The notes: generated from the letters alone by a model not told the origin. A stretch of 54,061 nucleotides of DNA from DASYHS01 sp035998295 (GCF_035998295.1 NZ_DASYHS010000155.1:1-54061), one strand, 5' to 3'; numbered from the stretch's first letter, positions 1 through 9,167 are shown. Made by a program: numbers and translations.

Positions 1-19
1 CAGGGGATCTCGAGCAGTC

Positions 20-277
20 ATGGATCGGGTACGCATCGTCGAAGAGAACGGCAGCTTCGCGCTCGTCGAATGCGCCGGGCGCTGGTCGGTGGTCGAGCTG
101 AGGGATGGCCATGCCCATCCGGTGCGCTCGGGAGAGCGGGACGGGAGCGGCTTTCCGACCACGGCGGACGGGCTGGCCGCCGCCGTCGAGGGCCGGTGGA
201 CCGGCGAGGCCGAGGCCCGGCGGCGGCTGGCAGGGCTCGCCGAGCGCGGCGACGAGCTGGCGCGCGACATCTGGTGA
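20..277 (+). CDS. small hypothetical protein
   Basis: An 85-residue ORF starts with ATG about 20 bases into the window, so its upstream context cannot be seen. The protein is acidic, begins with a short beta-like segment (residues 3-30, rich in V, E and R) and ends in a charged helix-like stretch (residues 55-85). I see no signal peptide, membrane segment or known motif. Codon use matches the neighbours and the frame is the most plausible of several overlapping ones, but I recognise no family. Confidence 0.5.
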   Translation: MDRVRIVEENGSFALVECAGRWSVVELRDGHAHPVRSGERDGSGFPTTADGLAAAVEGRWTGEAEARRRLAGLAERGDELARDIW

Positions 278-389
278 GCGGGCCCGCCGGCCGGGAGGCT
301 GGCATTCGCGCCTTGCGTCTTTTTCCCGTGGCCGGCGGGAAGGGGAACGACCATATGGCCTGTCGGCGGCCGGCTCGGCGCGATGGCGG

Positions 390-418
390 TAGGCAGTAAT
401 GAGCTTCGTCACTGCCTA
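390..418. promoter_or_regulatory. inverted repeat upstream of clpX
   Basis: Perfect 8-bp arms TAGGCAGT (390-397) and ACTGCCTA (411-418) flank a 13-bp spacer. The repeat lies about 120 bp before the clpX start in a 259-bp gene-free gap (278-536). It could be an operator or the stem of a weak terminator for the small gene upstream; no T-run follows, which favours an operator. Confidence 0.4.
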
Positions 419-536
419 GGAACTGTTAACTTCGCGTGCGACAGCTTACATTGTGGGTATACGCTGCTCCAGCGTGCCGCACCGCCGCCGCGCCCCAGGG
501 CGCGACACCGCATCAGGACGACGCCACAGCTTGGAC

Positions 537-1781
537 ATGACCCAGAACCAGCCGAACCAGACCCTGTATTGCTCCTTCTGCGGCAAGAGCCAGCGCGAGG
601 TGGCAAAGCTGATTGCGGGGCCGACCGTCTTCATCTGCAACGAATGCGTGGACGTCTGCATGGACATCATCCACGACGACGTTCAGCACAAGACGGCCGG
701 CATCGGCAGCATCCCGACGCCCCGGGACATCGCAGCCACCCTCGACGAGTACGTGGTTGGCCAGGCCTATGCCAAGAAGATCCTCTCGGTCGCGGTGCAC
801 AACCACTACAAGCGCCTGGCGCAGAACGCGTCCGCCGGCCGCGGCGACGTCGAGATCGCCAAGAGCAACGTCCTGCTGCTCGGGCCGACCGGCTCCGGCA
901 AGACGCTGCTGGCCTCGACCCTCGCCCGCATCATCGACGTGCCTTTCGCCGTCGCCGACGCGACGACGCTGACCGAGGCGGGCTACGTCGGCGAGGATGT
1001 CGAGAACATCGTGCTGAAGCTGCTCCAGGCGGCCGATTTCGACGTCGACAAGGCGCAGCGCGGCATCGTCTACATCGACGAGATCGACAAGATCACCCGC
1101 AAGGGCGACAGCCCGTCGATCACGCGCGACGTATCGGGCGAGGGCGTGCAGCAGGCGCTGCTGAAGATCATCGAGGGGACGGTCTGCTCGGTGCCCCGCC
1201 AGGGCGGGCGCAAGCATCCCGGCGAGAGCTTCATCCAGATCGACACTTCCAACATCCTGTTCATCTGCGGCGGCGCCTTCGCCGGGCTGGACCGCGTTAT
1301 CGCCCAGCGCCAGAAGGGCACCTCCATCGGCTTCGGCGCCGAGGTGCGCGGCCCCGACGAGCGGCGCACGGGCGAACTGCTGAAGGAGGTCGAGCCCGAG
1401 GATCTGCTGAAGTTCGGCATGATCCCGGAATTCGTCGGCCGCATCCCCGTGGTCGCGACCCTGGAGGATCTGGACGAGGACGCGCTGGTCCGGGTCCTGA
1501 CGGAGCCGAAGAACGCGCTGGTCCGCCAGTACGAGACGCTGTTCTCGATCGAGGGCGTGCGCCTGGAGTTCGAACCCGGGGCGCTGCGCGCCGTCGCCCA
1601 CAAGGCGATCGAGCGCAAGACCGGTGCGCGGGGCCTGCGCTCCATCCTCGAAGGCGTGCTGCTCGACACCATGTTCGAGCTGCCCGGCCTGACCGACGTC
1701 GAGGCCGTGGTCATCACCGAGGACGTGGTGGCAGGCAAGGGCGAGCCCGAGCGCCGTCAGGCGCAGCGCCGCTCGGCCTGA
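537..1781 (+). CDS. clpX: ATP-dependent Clp protease ATP-binding subunit ClpX
   Basis: A 414-residue AAA+ unfoldase that recognises tagged substrates and threads them into ClpP in the cytoplasm. The N-terminal zinc-binding domain has two CxxC pairs (CSFC and CNEC, residues 12-36). The AAA+ core has Walker A GPTGSGKT, pore loop GYVG, Walker B IVYIDEIDK, an RKH-type loop (GGRKHP) and sensor 2 GARGLRS. The ClpP-docking tripeptide IGF is present, so it should work with ClpP. The ATG at 537 is chosen because ClpX proteins begin just before the zinc finger; an in-frame ATG at 453 would add 28 unrelated residues. Neither clpP nor lon, the usual neighbours, is next to it, so this may be a second clpX copy of the organism. 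Function is sure; paralogue status is inference. Confidence 0.95.
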   Translation: MTQNQPNQTLYCSFCGKSQREVAKLIAGPTVFICNECVDVCMDIIHDDVQHKTAGIGSIPTPRDIAATLDEYVVGQAYAKKILSVAVHNHYKRLAQNASAGRGDVEIAKSNVLLLGPTGSGKTLLASTLARIIDVPFAVADATTLTEAGYVGEDVENIVLKLLQAADFDVDKAQRGIVYIDEIDKITRKGDSPSITRDVSGEGVQQALLKIIEGTVCSVPRQGGRKHPGESFIQIDTSNILFICGGAFAGLDRVIAQRQKGTSIGFGAEVRGPDERRTGELLKEVEPEDLLKFGMIPEFVGRIPVVATLEDLDEDALVRVLTEPKNALVRQYETLFSIEGVRLEFEPGALRAVAHKAIERKTGARGLRSILEGVLLDTMFELPGLTDVEAVVITEDVVAGKGEPERRQAQRRSA

Positions 1782-1885
1782 CCCGGCGGCGTCGGCTTCC
1801 GCGGGGAACCCTCCGCGGACCGCCGGGTTGAGGGGACATTTGCGCCATTCCGTCGCGCGTCCGCCGCGACGGGGGAGGATGCGAG

Positions 1886-3082
1886 GTGTTCACGCAGCCG
1901 GTCACGCTGTTCAAGGTCTTCGGTTTCGACATCCGGCTGGATGCGAGTTGGCTGCTGCTGGCCGTCCTGGTGACCTGGAGCCTGGCGGTCGGCTTCTTCC
2001 CGCAGATGCGTCCGGGGCTGTCGCCCGGCATCTATTGGTCGATGGGTGTCATCGGCCTGATCGGCCTCGCGGCCTCGATCCTCCTGCACGAGCTCGCCCA
2101 TGCGCTGGTCGCACGGCGCTACGACCTCCCGATCCGCTCCATAACCCTGTTCCTGTTCGGCGGCGTGGCCGAGCTGCGCGAGGAGCCCCGCAGCCCTTCC
2201 TCCGAATTCCTGGTCGCGCTCGCCGGGCCGGTGATGAGCTTCGCGCTCGCGGGCCTGCTGTGGCTGTCGGCCCAGGCGATCGGGGCCGGGGTCGGGCAGG
2301 GGGCCGGGCAGGGGGCCGGGCAGGGGGCCGGCGACCTGCTGGGCGTGGTCGCCGGCTATCTGGCGACGATCAACCTGCTGCTGGCGACGTTCAACCTCGT
2401 GCCGGCCTACCCGCTCGATGGCGGGCGGATGCTGCGGGCGGCGTTGTGGGGCTGGAAGCGGGACATCGTATGGGCGACCCGCATCGCCTCGCTGCTCGGC
2501 TCGGGCTTCGGCGTCCTGCTGATCGTGCTCGGCCTGATGAACGTGCTGCAGGGCAGTTTCCTCGCGGGCATGTGGTGGTTCCTGATCGGCATGTTCGTGC
2601 GCGGGGCCTCGTCCATGGCGCTGCAGCAGACGGTGGCCCGCGAGGTGCTTTCGGGCCGGCCGGTCTCGGCCTTCATGCGCCGCGAACCGGTCGCCGTCGA
2701 TCCCGGCACGACGGTGGACCGGCTGGTGTCGGACTACGTCTACCGCCACTACTACAAGAGCTTTCCCGTCGTGTCCGGCGATCGCCTGCTCGGCTGGGTC
2801 GTGATCGACGACGTGAAGGAGGTCCCGCGCGAGGAATGGGGGCGTGCCGTGGTCGAAGGCCTGATGCGCCCGGCGACCGAGGAGAACACGATCACCTCCG
2901 GCGAGGATGTCGGCGTGGCGCTGGACCGCATGCGCCAGTCCGGGCTCAGCCGCCTCCTGGTCGTCGACGGCGGGCGGCTCGTCGGCGTGCTCTCGCTGAA
3001 GGACCTGATCGGCTATCTCCAGATCGCCCGCGACCTCGGCGACCGCCGTCCTCCCGCACCCCGGCGGTCGGCCGGAGCCTGA
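1886..3082 (+). CDS. site-2 protease family (M50) membrane metalloprotease with CBS domains
   Basis: A 398-residue intramembrane zinc protease of the S2P/SpoIVFB class. The zinc site HELAH is at residues 68-72 in a membrane helix, and the third ligand lies in the N-x7-LDGGR motif around residues 170-181. Several hydrophobic helices span residues 20-235. The C-terminal third (about 245-385) looks like a CBS pair, a nucleotide-sensing module common in this subgroup. Start is GTG at 1886, preceded by a strong GGGGGAGG ribosome site. Residues 138-149 are a G-Q-G-A repeat encoded by a 12-bp tandem repeat. Substrate is unknown. It follows clpX by about 100 bp, and both could belong to protein quality control, but that link is inference. 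Confidence 0.88.
   Translation: MFTQPVTLFKVFGFDIRLDASWLLLAVLVTWSLAVGFFPQMRPGLSPGIYWSMGVIGLIGLAASILLHELAHALVARRYDLPIRSITLFLFGGVAELREEPRSPSSEFLVALAGPVMSFALAGLLWLSAQAIGAGVGQGAGQGAGQGAGDLLGVVAGYLATINLLLATFNLVPAYPLDGGRMLRAALWGWKRDIVWATRIASLLGSGFGVLLIVLGLMNVLQGSFLAGMWWFLIGMFVRGASSMALQQTVAREVLSGRPVSAFMRREPVAVDPGTTVDRLVSDYVYRHYYKSFPVVSGDRLLGWVVIDDVKEVPREEWGRAVVEGLMRPATEENTITSGEDVGVALDRMRQSGLSRLLVVDGGRLVGVLSLKDLIGYLQIARDLGDRRPPAPRRSAGA
2291..2332 (+). repeat. 12-bp tandem repeat inside the M50 protease gene
   Basis: About 3.5 copies of the unit GCCGGGCAGGGG, the first with one change, encode a flexible Gly-Gln-Gly-Ala loop between membrane segments. Being in frame, copy-number change by slippage would alter loop length without breaking the gene. 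Confidence 0.85.
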
Positions 3083-3104
3083 GGGTTCCGCAGCCGCGGC
3101 CGCC

Positions 3105-4019
3105 TCAATCCGGCACCGTGACCCGATCGAAATCCGAGGCGACCCTCGCTCCGGGAAAGGCCGCCGCCGCGGCGTCGGCGATCGCCTGCGCCGAGTAGCG
3201 CGGCGACAGGTGGTTCAGCCACAGCCTGCCGACGCCCGCCTCGCGCGCGAGGCGGGCCGCATCGCCGATGGTCAGGTGGCTGCGCTCGCGCGCGGCCTGC
3301 GCGTCCGCATCGAGGAACGTCCCCTCGATGATCAGCAGGTCGGCTCCGCGCACCGGCTCGATGAGGTCGTCGACGCTCTCGGCGTCGCCGACCACGGCGA
3401 CGCGGCAACCCGGGCGCTCGGGCCCCAGCACGTCGTCCGGCACCACCCGACGCCCGTCCGCGAGGAGCACGGGATGCCCGCCCGCGAGCCGGCTGCGCTC
3501 CGGGCCGAGGGGGACACCCATGGCCTCCATGCGCTCCTCCAGAACCGGTCGGGACGCGCGCCGCTCGAACAGGAAGCCGTAGCTGTCCGGTGCCGCGTGG
3601 CGCACGGGAAAGGCGTGCACGCGCAGTTGTCCGCTCTCGTAGAAGCAGCCGGGCTCGACCGGCACGAAGTCCAGCCGGATCGGCGGCCTGGCGCCCGGCC
3701 AGACCACCTGCTCCAGCAGGATCGCGGCCAGGCGGAGCGCGTGCGGGCCGGCGAAGATCGACAGGCGGGGCGACGCGCGGAGCAGGCCGAGCGTGCCCGC
3801 GAGCCCGCCGAGGCCGAGCAGGTGATCGAGGTGGCCGTGCGTCAGCAGCACCTTGTCCAACCGGCGCAGGCCCAGGCCCGAACGCAGGATCTGGCGCTGG
3901 GTCCCCTCGCCGCAATCCACCAGGAAACGGTGCCGGGCGAAATCGACGAGCAGGGCGGGCAGCCCGCGCTCCACCGTGGGCACCGCCGCGGCGGTGCCGA
4001 GGAACGTCACCTCGAACAT
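3105..4019 (-). CDS. rnz: ribonuclease Z (tRNA 3' endonuclease)
   Basis: A 304-residue metallo-beta-lactamase-fold nuclease that cuts the 3' trailer from tRNA precursors. The zinc motif HGHLDH is at residues 61-66, with later metal ligands in VRHAAPDSYG, VVGDAES, SHLTIGDA and NHLSPRY near the C-terminus, in the order and spacing of bacterial RNase Z. Length matches the 300-310 residue short form. It converges with the M50 protease gene, leaving 22 bp between their ends. A broader alternative is an arylsulfatase-like MBL hydrolase, but the full motif set fits RNase Z best. Confidence 0.9.
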   Translation of the reverse strand: MFEVTFLGTAAAVPTVERGLPALLVDFARHRFLVDCGEGTQRQILRSGLGLRRLDKVLLTHGHLDHLLGLGGLAGTLGLLRASPRLSIFAGPHALRLAAILLEQVVWPGARPPIRLDFVPVEPGCFYESGQLRVHAFPVRHAAPDSYGFLFERRASRPVLEERMEAMGVPLGPERSRLAGGHPVLLADGRRVVPDDVLGPERPGCRVAVVGDAESVDDLIEPVRGADLLIIEGTFLDADAQAARERSHLTIGDAARLAREAGVGRLWLNHLSPRYSAQAIADAAAAAFPGARVASDFDRVTVPD

Positions 4020-4022
4020 CGC

Positions 4023-4265
4023 TCAGCCGCGCGGCGGCCATTCCGGCGCTTCGCCGCCGCCAGGGCCCGGCGGCGCCTCGCCGCTGCCCGGACGCGGTGC
4101 GCCGAGATGCGCGCGGATCTCGCGGATCTCGGCCAGGAGGCCTTCCAGCGCGGCCGCGATCCGGCCCAGCGATTCGGCCCGCTGCTCCTCGGGGCCGGCG
4201 GAGCGGATGTCGGGATAGAAGTCGTTCGGTCCCGGCGGCGGCATCTCGTCGCGGTCGTCGGCCAT
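4023..4265 (-). CDS. small proline/glutamate-rich hypothetical protein
   Basis: An 80-residue ORF 3 bp upstream of rnz on the same strand, probably co-transcribed with it. ATG at 4265 is preceded by GGAGGACGAG, a good ribosome site; longer in-frame starts run into the palindrome-rich promoter region. The protein has a disordered N-terminus (P, G, D), a short amphipathic helix or coiled coil around residues 30-55 (AESLGRIAAALEGLLAEIRE) and a Gly/Pro-rich tail. I do not recognise a family. Confidence 0.6.
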   Translation of the reverse strand: MADDRDEMPPPGPNDFYPDIRSAGPEEQRAESLGRIAAALEGLLAEIREIRAHLGAPRPGSGEAPPGPGGGEAPEWPPRG

Positions 4266-4284
4266 GGCGTCTCGTCCTCCGGGG

Positions 4285-4355
4285 TGAGTGTCTCGGTCAT
4301 CGAGACCTGGATGAGTGTCTCGGTGAGACCGGATGAGTGTCTCGGCCATCGAGAC
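4285..4355. promoter_or_regulatory. three tandem palindromes in a divergent promoter
   Basis: The sequence TGAGTGTCTCGG occurs three times (4285, 4312, 4334). Each copy opens an inverted repeat: GTCTCG-N5-CGAGAC at 4290-4306 and 4339-4355, and GTCTC-N3-GAGAC at 4317-4329. The array lies between the divergent rnz-side gene (start 4265) and the SDR gene (start 4445), as expected for cooperative binding of a dimeric repressor or activator. The regulator is not identifiable here. Confidence 0.55.
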
Positions 4356-4444
4356 AACGCCGCCGCCGGTCAAAGATCGCGGCGCAACGCCCGGGGAGCG
4401 GCGCTGTTGTCCGACGGGAAGCGACAACCGAGGACACCGCGGCC

Positions 4445-5302
<858 letters not shown>

Positions 5303-5336
5303 GGCCGGCATTTCGAATGGCAGAAGGAGAAGAACC

Positions 5337-5681
5337 ATGCGTAGTTCCCGCGGTATCCACATGGGCGGCTTCGGACTGACCAGCATGCTGGTCGCCGTCG
5401 CGGCGTTCGGTGCCGGCTACTACATCGCGAGCCGGCGGGACGGCTCGTCGGGCGGTATGGGCGAGTGGCGCGCCGACCGGGACCGTCACCACCGGCACGT
5501 CTCGGACTCCCGTCCCGGAGCCATGGCCGGGACGTCGCCCGACCCGGACGAGCTGATCGGCGAGAGGCTGAGCGGCAAGTCCGCGCGCGACAGCGCCGCC
5601 GTGCTGTACGACCAGGACGGCAATCCGATCCGCGGCCGGGAGGCCGCCTACGGCGCGAGCCCGTCCTACGACCGCCGCTGA
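5337..5681 (+). CDS. small single-pass membrane protein
   Basis: A 114-residue protein with one membrane helix (about residues 11-31, ending in GYYIASRR) and a charged, His/Arg/Asp-rich tail, so topology is probably N-out/C-in or anchored with a cytoplasmic tail. A GAAGGAGAAG ribosome site sits just before the ATG. It starts 34 bp after the SDR gene and ends 7 bp before the DUF2279 gene, suggesting one operon. No known domain is recognised. Confidence 0.65.
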   Translation: MRSSRGIHMGGFGLTSMLVAVAAFGAGYYIASRRDGSSGGMGEWRADRDRHHRHVSDSRPGAMAGTSPDPDELIGERLSGKSARDSAAVLYDQDGNPIRGREAAYGASPSYDRR

Positions 5682-5688
5682 CTGACCT

Positions 5689-6552
5689 TTGGCGCGCGCG
5701 CCCGCGGCATCGCTCGCCGCCGTGCTCGCCGCCGCCGCCGTCCTGGCGGGCTGCGCCGCTCCCGCCGCGCAGCCCCGGGCCGCGGCGGGCGGCGGCTGGT
5801 CCCCGCGCGACAAGGTCGTGGCGCTCAACCTCGCCGGCGCGTCGGTGGCGCTCGGCTGGGGCGTGTGGTCCTGGGAATGGGGCGAGAGCGGGCCGCGCCT
5901 CCAGGACGAAGGCTGGTTCGGGCGCGCCACGACCGAGGGCGGCGCGGACAAGCTGGGCCACGCCTGGACGGGGTACGCGCTCGGCCACCTGTTCTCCCGC
6001 CAGTACGAACGCTGGGGCCACGCCGAGGCGGAGGCGGCGCGCATGGGCGCGCTGTCGTCTTTCGGCATCATGGGCCTGGTCGAGGTCGGCGACGCCTTCA
6101 GCGACGTCTACGGCTTCTCCGTCCAGGACTTCCTGTTCAATACGGTGGGGGCCGGCGCCGCCTGGCTGCTGTGGCGCGACGACGATCTCGCCCGCAAGCT
6201 CGACTTCCGCGTGGAATACGACCCGTTCGCGGCCGGCGATCATCAGGTCGACGCCTTCACGGACTACGACCGGCTGAGATACCTCCTCGCCCTCAAGGCC
6301 GAGGGCTTCGCGGCGATCGAGAATCCATTGCTCCGCAACCTGGAGCTCCATCTCGGCTACTATGCCCGCGGCTATTCCGACGCCGGGCCGGCGGGAGGGG
6401 CCGACCCGCGCCGGCGCAACCTCTATGTCGGCGTCGGCCTCAACCTGTCGCGCCTGCTGTCGCCGCACCTGCCGGAGAACCCCGGCACCGACGTCCTGCA
6501 CTACGTCCAGCTGCCCTATGCCTACGTGCCGGTCACCGTCGCGCGGGACTAG
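5689..6552 (+). CDS. DUF2279 family putative lipoprotein
   Basis: A 287-residue protein with a TTG start 7 bp after the previous gene. The N-terminus is a lipoprotein signal with lipobox LAGC (Cys near residue 22). The mature part has the pattern DKxxH..GxxLGHLFSRQYERWG followed by GLVEVGDAFSDVYGFSVQDFLFNTVGAG, which I associate with the DUF2279/YfiM-like family of envelope proteins of unknown function. The C-terminal half has alternating hydrophobic strands (for example LHLGYYARGY and LYVGVGLNLSRLL), compatible with a small outer-membrane beta-barrel. Family call is from memory of the motif; function is unknown. Confidence 0.68.
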   Translation: MARAPAASLAAVLAAAAVLAGCAAPAAQPRAAAGGGWSPRDKVVALNLAGASVALGWGVWSWEWGESGPRLQDEGWFGRATTEGGADKLGHAWTGYALGHLFSRQYERWGHAEAEAARMGALSSFGIMGLVEVGDAFSDVYGFSVQDFLFNTVGAGAAWLLWRDDDLARKLDFRVEYDPFAAGDHQVDAFTDYDRLRYLLALKAEGFAAIENPLLRNLELHLGYYARGYSDAGPAGGADPRRRNLYVGVGLNLSRLLSPHLPENPGTDVLHYVQLPYAYVPVTVARD

Positions 6553-7355
6553 CGGGCGGCTCCTTCCGGCCCGAACATCAGCGTGTCGAGCCCGCGAACT
6601 AGGCCCGTGATGCCGCCGACGCGGCGCACGGCGAGCAGGGTGCCGCCGACATAGGGGTCGGCGCTGGAACCGGCGTCGTGGCGGATGACCAGCCGCTCGC
6701 CGGGCATGCCGAAGATCGCCTCGCAGGACAGCACGTAGCTCGGAAGCCGGACCGAATGCACCCGGGTGCCGCCGATCGCGGCGCCGCGCGTCTCGACCGG
6801 GCCGCTCAGCCGGTCGACCGGCAGCGTGGTGTCGCCGCCGGGCATGCGCGCCGCCTCCAGCCGCTCGGCGAGCTCGCGCGCGGTGCCGCTCGGCACGTCG
6901 GGCTTGCCCGGGCCGGCATAGTCGACGATCTCGACGTCGCCGACATGGGGGGCGGCGAGCAGGGCGAAGCGCTGCATCAGGGTCGCGGTCAGCGAGAAGT
7001 TCCCGGCCGCGACCACGCCGACGCCGCGGCTCCGGGCCGCCGCGTCGATCTCATCGTAGTCCGCGGCCGACAGGCCCGAGGTGCCGACGACGACCGCGAC
7101 GCCGCGCTCGACCGCGAGCAGCACGTGCCCCTTCACGGCGTCCGGCCTGGTGTAGTCGATCACGACGTCGGCCGGCGCCTCCAGCGCCTCCTCCAGGCTC
7201 GCCCGGACGGTGACGCCGCCGATCCGCTGGCCGGCGGCCCGGCGCGACACGGCGCCCGCCAGCTCCAGGTCCGGCGCGGCCCCGATCGCGCGCACCAGCT
7301 CGGTCCCGACCCAGCCGGTGACGCCGGCGACGCAGATGCGGATTGGCGTTTGCAT
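6549..7355 (-). CDS. dihydrodipicolinate reductase (DapB)-like oxidoreductase
   Basis: A 268-residue Rossmann-fold protein with the DapB layout: dinucleotide motif GVTGWVG (11-17), IDYTRPDAV, GTSGLS, and the C-terminal domain motif K-P-D-V-P-SGTA (151-158). DapB makes tetrahydrodipicolinate for lysine and cell wall. Here the catalytic His-His pair that normally precedes the conserved lysine by 3-4 residues is replaced by Ala-Gly (YAGPGK, 146-151). The lysine and SGTA are kept. It may be a paralogue acting on another imine or keto substrate. It sits divergently next to a BMP-type ABC importer, not with other dap genes, which supports a specialised role. Start ATG at 7355 puts the Rossmann motif at the N-terminus. 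It overlaps the end of the DUF2279 gene by 4 bp, convergently. Confidence 0.8.
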   Translation of the reverse strand: MQTPIRICVAGVTGWVGTELVRAIGAAPDLELAGAVSRRAAGQRIGGVTVRASLEEALEAPADVVIDYTRPDAVKGHVLLAVERGVAVVVGTSGLSAADYDEIDAAARSRGVGVVAAGNFSLTATLMQRFALLAAPHVGDVEIVDYAGPGKPDVPSGTARELAERLEAARMPGGDTTLPVDRLSGPVETRGAAIGGTRVHSVRLPSYVLSCEAIFGMPGERLVIRHDAGSSADPYVGGTLLAVRRVGGITGLVRGLDTLMFGPEGAAR

Positions 7356-7429
7356 TCTCCTGTCCTTCTTCCCGCAGGCCAGCGGCGAGCCTAGCCGAGC
7401 CCGCGGCGAGGTCAACCGCATTGCACCGT

Positions 7430-7470
7430 CCTGCCCGCGCAATGGGCGGGCAGGCCACTGCGCGGGCAGG
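7430..7470. promoter_or_regulatory. 12-bp inverted repeat between dapB-like gene and ABC operon
   Basis: Perfect arms CCTGCCCGCGCA (7430-7441) and TGCGCGGGCAGG (7459-7470), 17-bp spacer. It lies in the 249-bp divergent intergenic region, placed to act as a shared operator or to fold into a strong leader hairpin. Confidence 0.4.
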
Positions 7471-7542
7471 GCGGTGCCCGCCGTCCGGGCGGCCCTTGAC
7501 CCCCGGTCGCGCAAACGCCGCAGGCCGGGCGTGGCGTAGCTT

Positions 7543-7569
7543 TTGCTTTCTCGCCCGGGCCGGTATATT
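7543..7569 (+). promoter_or_regulatory. possible sigma-70 promoter for the ABC importer operon
   Basis: TTGCTT (7543-7548), 15-bp spacer, TATATT (7564-7569), 35 bp before the GTG start of the ATPase gene. The -10 is good in an otherwise GC-rich region; the spacer is short, so this is tentative. Confidence 0.35.
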
Positions 7570-7604
7570 GACCGTCCTTTCGGAACCTACAGGAGCCGTC
7601 CGAG

Positions 7605-9167
7605 GTGCCCACCCCTTCCGCGCCAGCATCCGACCGGGATACCCCCAGGCTGGAAGTGCGCGGCATCACCAAGGGGTTCCCCGGGTGCCTCGCCAACGAC
7701 CGGATCGACCTGACCCTGATGCCCGGGGAGATTCACGCCCTGCTGGGCGAGAACGGCGCGGGCAAGAGCACGCTGGTCAAGATCGTCTATGGCGTGCTCG
7801 CGGCCGACGGCGGGACGGTGCGCTGGGAGGGCCGGCCGGTCTCTATCGCGAACCCGGCGGCGGCGCGCCGGCTCGGCATCGGCATGGTCTTCCAGCACTT
7901 CTCCCTGTTCGAAAGCCTGACCACGGCGGAGAACGTGGCCCTGGGCCTCGACCGGCCGATGCCGCCGGCCGTCCTGGAGGCCAGGATCGCGGAGGTGTCC
8001 GCGCGCTACGGGCTCGGCCTCGACCCCCGGCGCCACGTCCACGCGCTCTCGGTCGGCGAGCGCCAGCGGGTCGAGATCGTGCGCTGCCTGCTGCAGGAGC
8101 CGCGCCTCCTGATCATGGACGAGCCGACCTCGGTCCTGACCCCGCAGGAGGTGTCCTCCCTGTTCGAGACGCTGCGCCGCCTCGCGGCCGAGGGCGTCAC
8201 GATCCTCTACATCAGCCACAAGCTCGAGGAGATCCGCGCGCTGTGCACGCGCGCCACCGTGCTGCGCGGCGGCCGCGTCGTCGCCGAATGCGACCCGCGC
8301 GGGACGAGTGCGCGCGAACTGGCGGAACTGATGATCGGCGGCGACCTGCGCGTGCCCGAGCGCGGCGGCGCGGCGCCGGTCGGCGATGCGCCGCGGCTGG
8401 AGGTGCGCCACCTCTCGACCACCTCCGGCGACCCGTTCGCGACGGTGCTGAAGGACGTCGGCTTCTCGGTTCGGGCCGGCGAGATCGTGGGCATCGCCGG
8501 CGTGGCCGGCAACGGTCAGGCGGAGCTGATGGCCGCGCTGTCGGGGGAGGCGCTGGCGGCCGATCCCGGCATGGTGACGATCGACGGCGTGCCGGCCGGC
8601 CGCCTCGGCCCGCGCGAGCGCCGGCGGCTCGGCCTCGCCGTCGTGCCGGAGGAGCGGCTGGGCCGCGGCGCCGTGCCGGAGATGAGCCTCGCCGAGAACG
8701 CGATCCTCGGCGGCGCGCACCGCGGCCTCGTGCGCGGCGGCCTCGTCGACCGGGCCGGCGCGCGGGCCTTCGCCGACCGCATCATCCGGGCCTTCGGCGT
8801 CGTCGCCCGCGGCCATCGGGCGGAGGCGCGCAGCCTGTCGGGCGGCAACCTGCAGAAGTTCATCATCGGCCGCGAGATCCTGGAGCGGCCCGGCCTGCTC
8901 GTCGCGGCCGCCCCGACCTGGGGTGTGGACGCCGGGGCCGCCGCCGCCATCCATCAGGCGCTGCTCGACCTTGCGCGGTCCGGGACCGCGGTGCTGATCG
9001 TCTCCCAGGACCTGGACGAGCTGTTCGTGCTGTGCGACCGCATCGCCGTAATGTTCCACGGCCGCCTTTCCTCCGCCCAGCCGGCCGGCGAGACCTCGGT
9101 CGAGCAGATCGGCCTGCTGATGGGCGGCCTGTTCGACCGGGACGGGGAGGCCGCCGATGCTGCCTAG
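7605..9167 (+). CDS. BMP-family ABC importer, duplicated ATP-binding subunit
   Basis: A 520-residue ATPase with two fused nucleotide-binding domains, as in nucleoside/CUT2-type importers (NupO/YufO class). The first half has an intact Walker A GENGAGKST, signature LSVGERQRVEI and Walker B LLIMDEPTSVL. The second half has a degenerate Walker A (GVAGNGQAEL) and signature LSGGNLQKFIIGREI, typical for the family. It energises uptake through the two permeases encoded downstream. GTG start at 7605 has AGGAG upstream. First gene of a four-gene operon; its stop overlaps the next start by 11 bp. Confidence 0.92.
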   Translation: MPTPSAPASDRDTPRLEVRGITKGFPGCLANDRIDLTLMPGEIHALLGENGAGKSTLVKIVYGVLAADGGTVRWEGRPVSIANPAAARRLGIGMVFQHFSLFESLTTAENVALGLDRPMPPAVLEARIAEVSARYGLGLDPRRHVHALSVGERQRVEIVRCLLQEPRLLIMDEPTSVLTPQEVSSLFETLRRLAAEGVTILYISHKLEEIRALCTRATVLRGGRVVAECDPRGTSARELAELMIGGDLRVPERGGAAPVGDAPRLEVRHLSTTSGDPFATVLKDVGFSVRAGEIVGIAGVAGNGQAELMAALSGEALAADPGMVTIDGVPAGRLGPRERRRLGLAVVPEERLGRGAVPEMSLAENAILGGAHRGLVRGGLVDRAGARAFADRIIRAFGVVARGHRAEARSLSGGNLQKFIIGREILERPGLLVAAAPTWGVDAGAAAAIHQALLDLARSGTAVLIVSQDLDELFVLCDRIAVMFHGRLSSAQPAGETSVEQIGLLMGGLFDRDGEAADAA

